Positions 11,878 through 21,944 of a stretch of DNA of 64,000 nucleotides are shown here, in pieces. The position numbers and the translations under genes are program-made. The notes below the pieces were generated by a model. The model had not been told where the DNA came from. It searched no databases and was given only the letters and a program-made list of their open reading frames with translations. The stretch covers positions 19,382,866-19,446,865 of the forward strand of contig NC_060065.1 in the NCBI RefSeq assembly GCF_020283565.1, given 5' to 3'. Position 1 is the stretch's first letter. Each line of letters opens with the position of its first letter. This stretch comes from Trifolium pratense. Its lineage: Eukaryota > Streptophyta > Magnoliopsida > Fabales > Fabaceae.

Positions 11878-14316
11878 TGCCTAACCCTAAAGATAGATCA
11901 TGGCTTGAGAAACTTGTTATAGCTGCATTCAACCGGTGAGCATCTCGCAAGTTATTTTCATTATGTATAATTTGTTTCATTTTATTAGTGTATAAGAGTA
12001 CTTTTAGTAATAAAACAGATTAAGTAATAGTTCATCTGTTTTAGTCCAGCAATGCATTAGTTAGGATAATCATAGGTTAAGTACAAAATGCCTATATATA
12101 CATCTGTATCTACAACTGTATCAAGAATGAAAAAGAAATAGAAATATCTAGAAGAAAAAGTTTGTTACGTTTATGTTATGGATTCTCTGAAAATTAACAT
12201 GGTATCAGTTTAGCCTTTGATCCATGGCTGAATAACACATTTTACTTATTTTTTGTTTTTGTTTAAAATGAATTTTTTTTCCATTTTGTGTGTAACTTCT
12301 TGTTGGGCTGCTACCTTGTATGGAGCTATACAAGTCTACTTATCAATATACGACACAACATTTGCAACAAATATTATGTACTTCTCATCACAATGATTAA
12401 TAGACTGTGTTGCGTGTGTTGTTAGGGGAGAAGGTTATGGAGAATTGGTACCCATAAGACAAATTCTACTTGTATGACACATTTCAAGCTCTATATTTTG
12501 CTGCAAAGTATGAGATATCATCGCTCGATAGTTATAAGTACATAGGAAAGATGATGGCTTGCAAAAATTATGACTCGGTGAGTTTTTTATTTTATTTTAA
12601 ATTTTCATCTTAAACTGTCCATTTTATGCTCTTTATGATGGTTGCAATTATATATGATATGTATCAAGTGAGAGAAAATTTTAACATGAGAGGATTAATG
12701 TAGTGTCATAGAGGTTTTAAATAGTGGTCACATTCGCGGTTGCGTCAAGGATTTCACAATTTTGGTTGTTACGGCTGTTGCATTACGAAATACGATCGTC
12801 ACGATGTGAATTAATCACAATATCGAACAAATTTTATTAAATTATTGGTACTATAATATATGTATAACAACTTAAATATGAGATAAATGTAAAGTTTTGA
12901 ACTAGAAAAAAGTTAAAAAGATATAACACTTTATAATTTATGTTCATATATTTGTACTAAAAATGTGATTTTTATTCATTTCTATTGGAAAAAATAGAAG
13001 TCTTTGCCTATCGGAAAAATAGAAGTCTCTATCTGTTAGCATTTTGTCGTGGTCGTATTGCGTTTCGTTGCGGCTGTATCAGTTTTCGTCGCAGCTGTAT
13101 CGGCGTTTTGGCACGATTTTTTTCTTCACCATATAAAAATAGTGAAAAACAGTAACGGTAGGCGCCTGTACCTTTTTGTCACTGTAACGAACCTTTATTT
13201 AACACTGATTAGAGTAGTGTCTCATATATATCAATCTATGACAAAAAGTTGTAAACTTCTACTTTTGAAGACAAACATCAATAATTTTCACACGATTTTA
13301 AAGTAAAGCTATCAAGTTGAGGGTAGAATTAGTTTTTTGGTAAATTCAGATAAAAAGAAATTGATGAAAAACGGGGGTGAATTTTTTCTTTAAAGACTTC
13401 TAAAATTTTCTCAACTGAATGTTGTGCATATACTTTATATATTATTGCATCAGAATTATTAAATTTATAATTGCATCGGAATTATTAAACTTATATTAGT
13501 GTTTTTTTCATTAGATTGTTGCTCCTATATTAATAGTTTCGCTAAAAATGTATGAAAAATCATATAGCGAAACCGGAAGGAATGAAAATGGAGTGGTACC
13601 ACCGATGACAGAAGGGGAGGTCAATGAAGAAAAATGAAAGACCGGTTTTAACCAGATTATCACTGATGATATGGAGGTAACCTCTGATGAACAAATTATT
13701 GAGTATCTACAAAGATCTCCTATGCTTGGAACATTTCAATGTTTCAAGGATTATGAAAAATACAAGGGAAAGGTAATTTAATTAAATTAATAATGGAGCA
13801 TTCTTGCTGTTTGTTTTGGAGTGTTGTTTGACATGTGTTTTGGTTAGTTATGGTGTAATATTAGGTGAGAGATACTAGTAATTCATTGATCTAGTAGTCT
13901 ATGTAGTGTAGCAACTGATAAGGTAAATTAAGTTGGAGCGGAGTCTGCATATTAGTGAGTGGACTATTCATATTAGATGCTAAATGTTGTGGAGCTGTTT
14001 GAATTATTGTCTCAGATAGCTCTGACTATATTTTGTACCTAATGGCATGCCTTATGCCTTGTTTTATTTAATTTTATAATTCTTGGTCTTTCTAAAAAAA
14101 AGTAAATCATATTTGTTTTTTGGTTAGGGTATCTATACTGGCCCAACAAGGCACCCGATTAAGTGTTCACCTCAACAAGAACCATCCTATCATGCCGTTA
14201 TTGTTATGGGATACAAAAAGTTACCGGTATTCGAAATGGAAGACACACTAGTCTTACAAGTACAAACGAGTAATAAGGATTTACCAAGAATATATATCTT
14301 TCCATTTTATTCTTAA
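11878..14316 (+). pseudogene. Papain-like cysteine protease relic, four broken exons
   Basis: Pieces appear in order on the plus strand. At 11878-11934 stands MPNPKDRSWLEKLVIAAFNR, ending at a GT donor. At 12427-12579 is a piece ending QALYFAAKYEISSLDSYKY and CKNYDS, with a frame change before QALYF. At about 13600-13773 is TEGEVNEEK, a stop, then YLQRSPMLGTFQCFKDYEKY. At 14128-14316 is GIYTGPTRHP and then YHAVIVMGYKK. The HAV-x-V-x-GY block with the preceding GIY-x-GP block is the region around the catalytic His of C1 papain-like proteases. The QALYFA block lies where a helix following the catalytic Cys would be, but no Cys-Trp is seen. In-frame stops, a frameshift and a MITE-like insertion at 12.7-13.2 kb mean no protease is made. 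Confidence 0.55.
12713..13214. mobile_element. MITE-like insertion in the protease relic
   Basis: Left AGGTTTTAAATAGTGGTCAC and right inverse GTGTTAAATAAAGGTTCGTT are weak terminal inverted repeats. TAGTGTCATA at left resembles TAGTGTCTCATA at right as an imperfect duplication. GC-richer blocks with TTGCGG, CGTCGC and GTTGCGGCTG lie near both ends. A related GGTTTTAAATTGCGG block is seen at 21250. Confidence 0.4.
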
Positions 14317-14378
14317 TAATCACATAATTTACCAATTAGATGCTAGGATTTAGGGTTTTGATTTTCTTTCTTCCTAAT

Positions 14379-14621
14379 TTATAGGTTTAGGGTGCCATAT
14401 TTGTCAGTAAAGGGGTCAAACACTTGACGAATATTGAGCCCGAGAGAACGACTCAACGACTTTTGAGTCAATCTGGGGTCACTTGTATACTCCTTATAAT
14501 GTTTGATGACAACTTCCAACACGTCGGCTATCGTGTGATTGTGAAATAGACTATGACTTCCCAATTCTTTCACAATTTGCTCCCATAAGGCAATATCAGA
14601 CCACCTTGTTAAGAGAATCAA
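14379..14621 (-). other. Open frame of 80 residues, unrecognised, between two gene relics
   Basis: A minus-strand frame of 80 residues opens MILLTRWSDIALWEQIVKEL and ends DKYGTLNL. The composition is protein-like (balanced charge, amphipathic spacing), unlike the repeat-derived frames nearby. I do not recognise the family. It lies between the protease relic and the BAH-PHD relic, both on the other strand. It may be a third captured fragment or a chance frame. Confidence 0.3.
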
Positions 14622-15060
14622 GGGTGGAAGTGATCCAAAGGTAACTGTGACCTGGTTTTACAGGCCTCAAGAGACCAAGTTTTACGATAAAAATTCTATT
14701 GGTGAAAAAGAGCTCTTTTACTCTTCAGCAGAAGAAACACATAGTGTTGAAACTATTATGTGCAAGTGCACCGTCCATACTTTCCATAGCTACTCAAAAC
14801 TTGAAAATATCACATCTCTGGATTTCTATTGTCGATATAAATATGATCATATCAAAGAGGTTCTCACGGCATGAGACAAAACGGTCGTTGCTGTGTGAGT
14901 TTTTTTATTAGTTTTGTTTTTTATTAGTTTTGTTTTTGATCCGTAGAACTTAATTATCTTGGTTTGTGTTTTTTTCAAGGTATTGCACATGTCGGTTGCC
15001 TTGGAACCCGGATCGTATCATGATACAATGTTACAAGTGCAAGAAATGGTAAAACTAAAT
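14621..15060 (+). pseudogene. BAH-PHD chromatin-reader fragment (EBS/SHL-like)
   Basis: The plus strand at 14633-14894 encodes a BAH-domain piece. WFYRPQET, KELFYSS, CKCTVHTF and YSKLEN are the typical order, and the piece ends in KTVVAV after an in-frame TGA. A GT donor at 14895 and an AG acceptor before 14980 join it to YCTCRLPWNPDRIMIQCYKC, the first half of a PHD finger. The join VAV-YCTC matches the join in the EBS/SHL family of H3K4me3 readers. The PHD half stops after CKKW, near another GT donor, and the following exon is decayed. Missing BAH N-terminus, an internal stop and a half PHD finger make it a non-functional fragment. The parent gene is elsewhere. Confidence 0.65.
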
Positions 15061-15217
15061 CGAGTGTTCTACTATACAAGTTTTGTAATTGCACCAGAAT
15101 TACTCTTTTCCTTTAATTCATATCACCACCCAACAAACGTCCCACACCACCGCCGGGAGATAGTATAGCTAACAGAGCTGAAGGTTTATCTCTCTCCCCT
15201 CTCTCTTTTGCTTTCGG

Positions 15218-15218
15218 T

Positions 15219-15260
<42 letters not shown>
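15218..15260. repeat. (CT)n microsatellite
   Basis: An almost pure CT dinucleotide run lies in the presumed 5' leader of the small membrane-protein gene that starts at 15421. CT-rich leaders are common near plant transcription starts. Confidence 0.9.
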
Positions 15261-15262
<2 letters not shown>

Positions 15263-15420
15263 CGTTGGCCGCTGAAGCTCTGCCGTTAAATATTTTTTAT
15301 TTGTTAAATATTTTTTCTTCTCTCATCCCTTTTTATTTACCCCTTTTAGTTTTAGCTCAATACTCTAATCACAGCTTCTCATTTTCTTCTCATTTTCTCA
15401 GCTTCTCCCTCAAGTTCTTC

Positions 15421-16641
15421 ATGGATTTTCTTCTTCTATATATGGTATGTTATTTTATTTAACTTAGTTATGTGTGTTATTTTATTTAACCTGTAATTGG
15501 TGGTCAGCAGTACAAATTATTTTTGTAATTATTTACCTTTTTCTAACCCATTTTAAAAAATTATTTTTTTGATTTTTTTGATTTGACACTGTTGACAGTC
15601 TACAGCAGTGGAAAGTTTACCTACTGCCCCCTTTCCCCACATTTCTACACATATCTTGTAGGATTTTATCTGGTATTGTGATATTGTTCAGTAGTTGAGC
15701 TGTGTTGCATTGGTGCGGGTACGGTACCTTATCCGATACGGGTACCGGTACGGGGTATGACCTTTTTAGTAAAACTAATAAACGTGTATGGGCATAAATT
15801 TAGGTACGAGTATGTACCCGGTACTGGTACGGGTACGTACCCGGTACTGGTACTCTCCCTCAAATGGAGTACCCGTGCATCAGAGGTTGTAATACAGTAA
15901 GAGTGTGGCTTTTAGGGGGCTGGGTTTTGTTTTTGTTGGCACTGTTTGATTCTCAATTTTATTTGGTTCCTGGTTTTTGTTTTGGAGTTTGTATCTTATG
16001 CACATCTTGTGCTGTTTATAAATAAATTTACTTCTTCAAAAAAAAAATTATGCAGAAGCTGTTTCACAGTTTTGTGTATTGTTTTTTTTTTTTTTTTGTT
16101 AATTATGCAGAAGTTGTTTCAGTGAAGTGTGTTTTACATACTGTTTTGATTACATTGTTTTGACAACCATGTTACATATAGTCTCGATGGATATTAAGAT
16201 ATGATGAAGTATATTTTACATACTGTTTCATTATTTTCTTAGGTTGTTGCATTTATGGTCGGAGTGGCCATAGGTGCATTTGTAATTTATCGCCTCATTC
16301 CGAAAGATGGCGGGAAGATCCCCACGACTTCACTAGACACCACTTTAGCTGAATTATTCAAGCAGCATCCTCCACTCTCGGTGGCGATACAGATGCCACC
16401 ATCTCCACCGCAGCTGACATCACCTAACGACTCAGTGGAAGAGCTGTTGCAGCATCCATCACCCGATAATGACTCGGTGGAAGAGCTGCCGCAGCTGTCA
16501 TCTCCACCCACGCTGCCAACACCATCCATGCCGGTTCCATGGCGCCTACCTCGTGTTGGTGGGAAATATCCTGCTATTGGTTGGTACACCCGCAATCAGT
16601 TTGAAAAAAAATTTGGTGTTGACTTTTCTGAGTTTATGTAG
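15421..16641 (+). CDS. Small membrane-anchored protein with Pro-rich middle, two exons
   Basis: Exon 1 (15421-15444) encodes MDFLLLYM and ends at a GT donor. Exon 2 (16243-16641) continues in phase with VVAFMVGVAIGAFVIYRL. The joined start is one hydrophobic segment, so splicing makes a signal anchor that exon 2 alone only partly has. The protein is about 140 residues. After the anchor comes a Pro/Ser-rich stretch holding two NDSVEEL units about 18 residues apart, then a conserved-looking tail with GGKYPAIGWYTRNQFEKKFG. I do not recognise the family. The anchor near the N-terminus suggests a type of tail-exposed membrane protein, which is inference. The leader upstream is CT-rich. The intron carries a GTACCCGGTAC-rich repeat at 15719-15885. 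It could also be a fragment of a longer gene, but start, splice sites and stop are all in place. Confidence 0.5.
15719..15885. repeat. GGGTACCGGTAC-rich inverted-repeat element
   Basis: In the intron of the small membrane-protein gene, GGTGCGGGTACGG at the left faces the inverse of GATGCACGGGTACTCC at the right. Multiple GTACCCGGTACTGG units lie inside. This looks like a small hAT-like MITE. No exact target duplication was found. Confidence 0.45.
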
Positions 16642-16754
16642 ATCTTTTTTTATGCATGTATTTGCTTAATATTTTGTTGGTGTTCAATTTTGATGCATGG
16701 ACTTAGAACTTTGACATCAAATTGAACATCATTTTTAATTGTGGACTCCGTAAA

Positions 16755-16905
16755 GATCGCAACACCCAATCACTGGATCGTCGCACCCGTAACACCCAAT
16801 CACTGGATCGTCACGCCCGTAACACCCAATCACTGGATCGTCACGCCTACTAGCATAAATAGCTCTCAAAGAAAATAGAGTGGACACCCAATCGCTGGAT
16901 CATCA
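16755..16905. repeat. Short tandem repeat, CACCCAATCACTGGATC unit
   Basis: Four copies of a unit of about 28 bp with core CACCCAATCRCTGGATC lie here. The first three are regular and the fourth is displaced by about 45 bp. Linkers are short variants (GTCGCACCCGTAA and similar). Confidence 0.85.
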
Positions 16906-18210
16906 CACCCCACAACTCTCACCCCCGTGGTTCACTCATGCAATCCTCGTACCATGAATCCACAAATGCAACAACTTACATAATCATATATTATGTAATT
17001 TCCACAACAACCTGTCAATACATATATTCCAACCAAATCATATGTAAGACAATTAATAACATGTATTCATCAAGAACTCATACCGAGAATACATAATACA
17101 AACATACCAAGCACTCATAAATAGTGCACAAACAAACACACAAAGCACTCACAACAACAAGCATACAACTATGCTATCGACGAAATTTAATACGGAAGTA
17201 AAAACGGTGCCCTTACCTCGGCAAAGCTTCCCATACAAATAACTTACACTACACAAGCCAAATTTGCCGCTCTCGGCGAAGTCCCAAAGTTCGGTTAACG
17301 CTCTTAACCTTAGAGATGATGATCCTTGCAATCTTATGGTTCCAACAAGCTCAAGATGGATCAATTTGGTGAAGAGATGGAAATTTGGTGATGGATGAAA
17401 TGAAAGGGAAATGGTTCACGGCAAGAGCAAGGGAGAGGAGTGAATTTTCAGATTTTTCTCTAAGTCCAATAATGAGTCAAAGCTTCCTATGTATTCTTCT
17501 CTTAAGCATTCCTAGCCATTGGATCAAATAGTGTAAAGCTATCAAGACAAAGCCATAGCCATTGGATCAAGTCAAGTCTATCCTCTTAAGATATTTTCTT
17601 GCTCTTATGAGAAACTCACGCCTCACAGACGAGTCGCACTACGCATACGAGCCAAACTCGCGAAACTAGAAAATTTAGAAACTAAATGTTCGCCTTAAAC
17701 TATTCCTAAAAATTATCGCGAAACATTTTTCCTCGACTGTAATTTTCATCCCTAACTCTTAAAAATATTCTAAAGTCATATCCTAACTCAAGCCGATATA
17801 TAAAGTTCCCAACTAAAATATGAACGGATTCAGAGCTAACGAAAATTCGGAACAGCGGGTAAATTATTGCCCGTTTTCTCAAAAAGTAGAATAACGCGAA
17901 AATTGAAATTCCGAAAGCACAGGATCATCCTCAATCCTAAAAGAAGACTAGGAAAACAAACTTTGTGCCATTCCAACACTCGAGCACATAACAGGCACGA
18001 TCTCAGCAAAATATATCGTAATAACGACGATACTCGAGCTAATAACTTTCAAACCCTAATTAACCTATCCACAACTCATAGTCTCTCAAAAGACAACCCT
18101 AAAAAGCATTCCTTAGCTCAACAAACAAACCTCGAAATCGAAATTTACGCGAAAATCTAAGCAAAATAGGCTCCGGTTGCAAAGCCCTAATGTCAACAAA
18201 AGTCAACCCT
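16906..18210. other. Gene-free repeat-like stretch
   Basis: No gene with recognisable exons is seen. The composition (AACTCACAC, CACAACAAG and similar CA-rich text, then scattered CG-containing words after 17.6 kb) resembles the non-coding element at 23936-25030, so it is probably part of a related repeat. Open frames on both strands show no family motifs. Confidence 0.4.
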
Positions 18211-18211
18211 A

Positions 18212-18625
18212 TGTGTAGAAGGGGTCCTCAGGCATAGAAGGGTTACTTAGCATAGAAGGGGTTCTCAGCACAGAATGGGTTAGTGGGTTACTCAATGTAC
18301 TCATAACATAAGGGGTACTCAATGTACTCATATCAGAAGGGGTTCTCAATAACAGCAGGGGTACTCAATGTACTCAATAACAGAAGGGGTTCTCAATAAC
18401 AGCAGAGGTACTCAATGTACTCAATAACAGAAGGGGTTCTCAATAACAACAGGGGTACTCAATGTACTCAATAACAGAAGGGGTTCTCAATAACATCAGG
18501 GGTTCTCAATAACATCAGGGGTTCTCAATAACATCAGGGGTTTTCAATAACAGCAGGGGTACTCTGCATAGAATGGGTACTTGGCAAAGAAGGGGTACTT
18601 AGCGCAGAAGGGGTACTTTGCAGGA
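18212..18625. repeat. Minisatellite of GGGGTTCTCAATAACA units
   Basis: About 20 short units of the form AGGGGT(A/T)CTC are arranged in a higher-order repeat of about 47 bp, containing GGGGTTCTCAATAACAGCAG and GGGGTACTCAATGTACTC. The regular centre is at 18315-18500, with single-unit repeats at 18480-18560 and decayed units at both margins. No coding function is visible. Confidence 0.9.
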
Positions 18626-18719
18626 AATGCTGAAAAATGAAATCTTACTGCAACGGTGCTAACGAACTCTGTTGAGTTTTTGTATATTGGCTACATTTTG
18701 CAAAAACATATTTTAGCCA

Positions 18720-19660
18720 AGTGTTGAGACGAATGTGTTGACCCCAAGTGTTGTGACAAATGTTGGGACACTTTGGAACAACACCTGACTCTGTATCGTG
18801 CGCTCCAGCTAGCGGGTTTAAATTTCTACTCAATCTTTTGAAGATCTGTTTGAAGAATTGTTTCAAGGTTTCTTACAGAGGAAGGCGCACGTGTTTAATG
18901 TGTTTAATGAGGCAGCCAAACCCTATTTTTATTTTCCAAAGGAATTATATTTTTGGAAAATATATTTTTGCATTTCAAAAATATAACTATTGTTTTCAAA
19001 AATATATCACAGCTGCCGCAATTCTAGAAGCCCTAATTTTGTCTTGAAGCCCAAGTCATTCTACTACTATAAATACGAAGGCAAGCATATGGTTTCAAGC
19101 ATCTAAAATCGTGTTCTTACAAAGCGTGTGTTTTAGGGATTTTAGAGTGTTAATTGTGAGCCTTTCTTGTGTCTCATTGATGCAAGCTTAGGACCTGAGT
19201 GTTATTGAGTTGTAAGTGTGAACTTCTCCTAAGCTTTGAAGTACGGAGATTGTTCTATTGTGTTGTGTGGTTTACTCGCAAGCTTTTAAGCAAGAGTGGA
19301 TCCTAGTTTCTTAGGAGTGTGTCTCCACCTGTTGTGATTGTGGAATTGAATAGCAGCGCTGTCTGTGTTGCTAAGGTGGGAAGTGAGACGGGGTCTCATA
19401 TCTAGGAGTTCCTAGGTAGAAGGGTCATTGGGTAGTGATTAAGTGAGAAGTTGTAAACGGGTGAGTTTAGCTTCGAAGTAATACTGCTGATAGTGGACTT
19501 CATTCCTGGATTGGTATCCCCCAGAGTAGGCTTTAGGCTGAACTGGGTTAACAACTCTCGTGTGTTATTTACTTTACTGTTTGTATTGTTTTATGTTATT
19601 TGCTCTGTTTATAGACAAGTGTTGGCGCACCAGTAACAACAACTGTCTACAACAGACAAG
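18720..19660 (+). mobile_element. LTR-like block (SIRE/Maximus-type copia, tentative)
   Basis: The block begins near GTGTTGAGACGAATGTGTTG and ends near AACAACTGTCTACAACA, so TG...CA ends are possible. Inside, a TATA-like CTATAAAT at 19066-19073 is followed by a T/G-rich leader and by TTGGTATCCCCCAGAGTAGG. That layout recalls the long LTRs of SIRE-type copia elements. No primer-binding site or gag follows, and a second LTR was not found, so it may be a solo or broken LTR. Confidence 0.35.
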
Positions 19661-19805
19661 TGTTGCTACACCTTGAGCAACACCTGTCCACTGTGTGCCA
19701 GGAATTTCAAACTCGAAAACAACTCAATATATTTCAACCATTCCAAACATGTTTTCATCCCAACAACATCAACATACTAACATCCACTTATTTCACTCCA
19801 AAAAC

Positions 19806-21059
19806 TCATACATCCTCCACTAACCTACCATACCCCTCCGTCACGGAAGCTAAATTGTCCTCCGCCAAACAAACGTCCCCCGCCTTGGAAGCCGAAATGT
19901 CATCCGCCACATTAGCATGAGTCGAAAGGCTGGGGCTAGCATCACCTCCATCCTCACACCATGGACAAGCCGTTATCTAAAAAAATGAAAGAAAAAAAAT
20001 TGATTAAATGAATGTACTTAAAATAAATACATATCGCTAAAATGCATAAGATGCACTAAGGCATCTTCGTTGCTAACCTTAATTATAAAGCTAAACAGAC
20101 AAACTAACAATATAAATACTATGGTATCAATGGTGCTACAAGTGTACCTCGCCGGCAGTAAGGTTAACCAAGATTGGTCGAAGGTCCTTTCTTTGAGGAC
20201 CGTACTTCTCGATGAGCAAATCAGAAAACTTTTCCAGTATTTGTGGCCGTATTGACGGGATTCTTTCATACACAATTGTCTAACATAATATAAGAAAATT
20301 GTTAAAATAATCCAAAATGAAATTATTAAAATTGTGAAAGTAGTTGGACAAAACATACCTCCAAAATAGGAGCAAACCCTCGAAAATTATGTTGCTTATT
20401 CGGTTGACTACACATTAAATTTTTCAGATGTGTTATAGAATCACAAGTATGTTCAAAGACAATTTTTGCCCAATTGATTTTATCAAACGCATCTATATCT
20501 TGAACTGGCCCCCAAGACTTACCAGCGGGCTTCTTGGGGTCGCCCGAGCATACTAAGAATTGATCAACTATAAAAAAGATATAAGTTTTCTAAAACACAG
20601 CCTACTTTCATCATCATCAACAGGCATGTCTTTCAATTTTGATTTGAGATTTGTTGTTGTTAATTGTTTACCATACAAATTAGCAATTTCTCTAACTTCT
20701 TGCAAAAATTTGTCATGTCTTGACTTTTCTGTAGGAAAAAAGTAATCGGTCCCGGTATTTTCTATACCTAGGACATCAGCTACCTCTCTTATGCAGAAAG
20801 AGAGTGAGGCATTATTGTTTATAACAAATATTTTACTTTCAGGGTTATATAGATTGCATAACCCTGATATGAGAGTTGCAGAACTCTCTCTACGACTTTT
20901 CACCTGTAAAAATTTGGAAAAAATAGATTTTTCCATAATAAGCTTTTTCTCATCGGACAACCCAAGGCTTGCGACCATTTTTAAGCTTGTTGTGAGCTTA
21001 ATTTCCTGTGCTTTCTTTTTTGGTTCTTGATCCTTGAAAAGAAAGATCAAATCAAACAA
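19806..21059 (-). pseudogene. Plant-mobile-domain-like gene, left inverted copy, frameshifted
   Basis: Three minus-strand exons can be read: 20359-21059, 20148-20279 and 19806-19976. Without the frameshift they would give about 334 residues. Readable landmarks are KLTTSLKMVASLGLSDEKKL, GLCNLYNPESK, FCIREVADVLGIENTGTDYF, KINWAKIVFEHTCDSITHL and a last exon starting ITACPWCEDGGD. The pattern recalls the DUF1985 / plant-mobile-domain-like proteins carried by Mutator-like elements; that assignment is tentative. One T is missing from a T run near 20572 relative to the other copy, which shifts the frame after CFRKLISF. The exon borders and the third exon suggest this is the more complete copy. The homologous copy in opposite orientation starts at 21945. 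Confidence 0.55.
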
Positions 21060-21239
21060 TCTTCCAATTATGCAAACATAATTAACATAATTATAACAAA
21101 CTTGAAGAACCCTAATTCTATAAAGAGTCTTGCTAACTAACCAATAACAGAATTAACATAATCATATGACTGAGTTGAGAGCAAAGCATAATTGTACTTT
21201 ATGTATGACTATTTGGTTGTCTTTTATTCATGTTTGCGA

Positions 21240-21435
21240 CATATAACCAAGGTTTTAAATTGCGGACGATGCGGCCGCAATATTGCGGATGAGGTAGGCA
21301 TCGCAACCGCATCGGACCGCAATTGCGGTGTGAACTTAAATCACACGCGATGCCGCAACGAAACTGCAACGCAACGGCGTTTTTCCACAACGCAACGACG
21401 TTTTGACTGCAACGGGCCGCAACAGGTAGAAGATT
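21240..21435. mobile_element. GC-rich MITE in the spacer of the inverted duplication
   Basis: The block is full of inverse TTGCGG / CCGCAA units (GCGGCCGCAATATTGCGG), with AAGGTTTTAAATTGCGG at its left side. A similar AGGTTTTAAAT opening is seen at 12713. Clean ends and target duplication were not found. Confidence 0.45.
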
Positions 21436-21799
21436 AAAATCTAGATGAACATTTGAAGAATAGAAGTACATGAAACACATTGAACCACTGAATTTTCACA
21501 TCAAAACCCTAAACATATAAATTAACCAGAAAATATCAAAACCCAAAACATATAAATTTACCAATTGTGCAAACTAAACTATGCAAACTATGCAAACCCA
21601 AAACATATAAATTTACCAATTATGCAAACATCTAATTGGCGTTGCGAGTTATGTGATTATTAAGAAGAAAATGGATATTAAGGATAATCAATTGGTACAT
21701 ATAAATTACGAGGAAAGAAAATCAAAACCCTAAATGCTAGCATCTTTTTTTTGTAAAGTAAAAACAAAGACCCAGATACCCAATCACTCATGAAACAGA

Positions 21800-21935
21800 A
21801 CAGCAAATCCATTACCGTGTCCTTAGTGACATTCACAATCAATTCCTTGGAGGTAGAGTCGTTGGCGCCCTGAGTGATCTGAGAAGGCATGCCGCCGGCG
21901 AATGCTGCGTTACCGTCGAACTCGCTCGTGTTCAT
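21800..21935 (-). pseudogene. Possible first-exon fragment of an RPA32-like gene
   Basis: On the minus strand, directly inside the spacer edge of the inverted duplication, a frame starts MNTSEFDGNAAFAGGMPSQI and TQGANDSTSK, then diverges. The spacing of the F-x-G-N-x-x-F-x-GG and MPSQ-x-TQ motifs resembles the N-terminus of plant replication protein A 32-kDa subunits. This is short and the match is from memory of the family, so it is weak. If right, it would be another captured gene piece. Confidence 0.3.
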
Positions 21936-21944
21936 TGTGGAAGA

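Noticed and set aside
16755..16905. Repeats with short linkers that resemble a CRISPR array
   Set aside because: Only four copies, linkers are near-identical variants, and the context is a plant genome without cas genes.
21199..21480. Cys/Arg-rich frames on both strands in the hairpin spacer
   Set aside because: They are produced by the TTGCGG/CCGCAA repeat of the MITE at 21240-21435.
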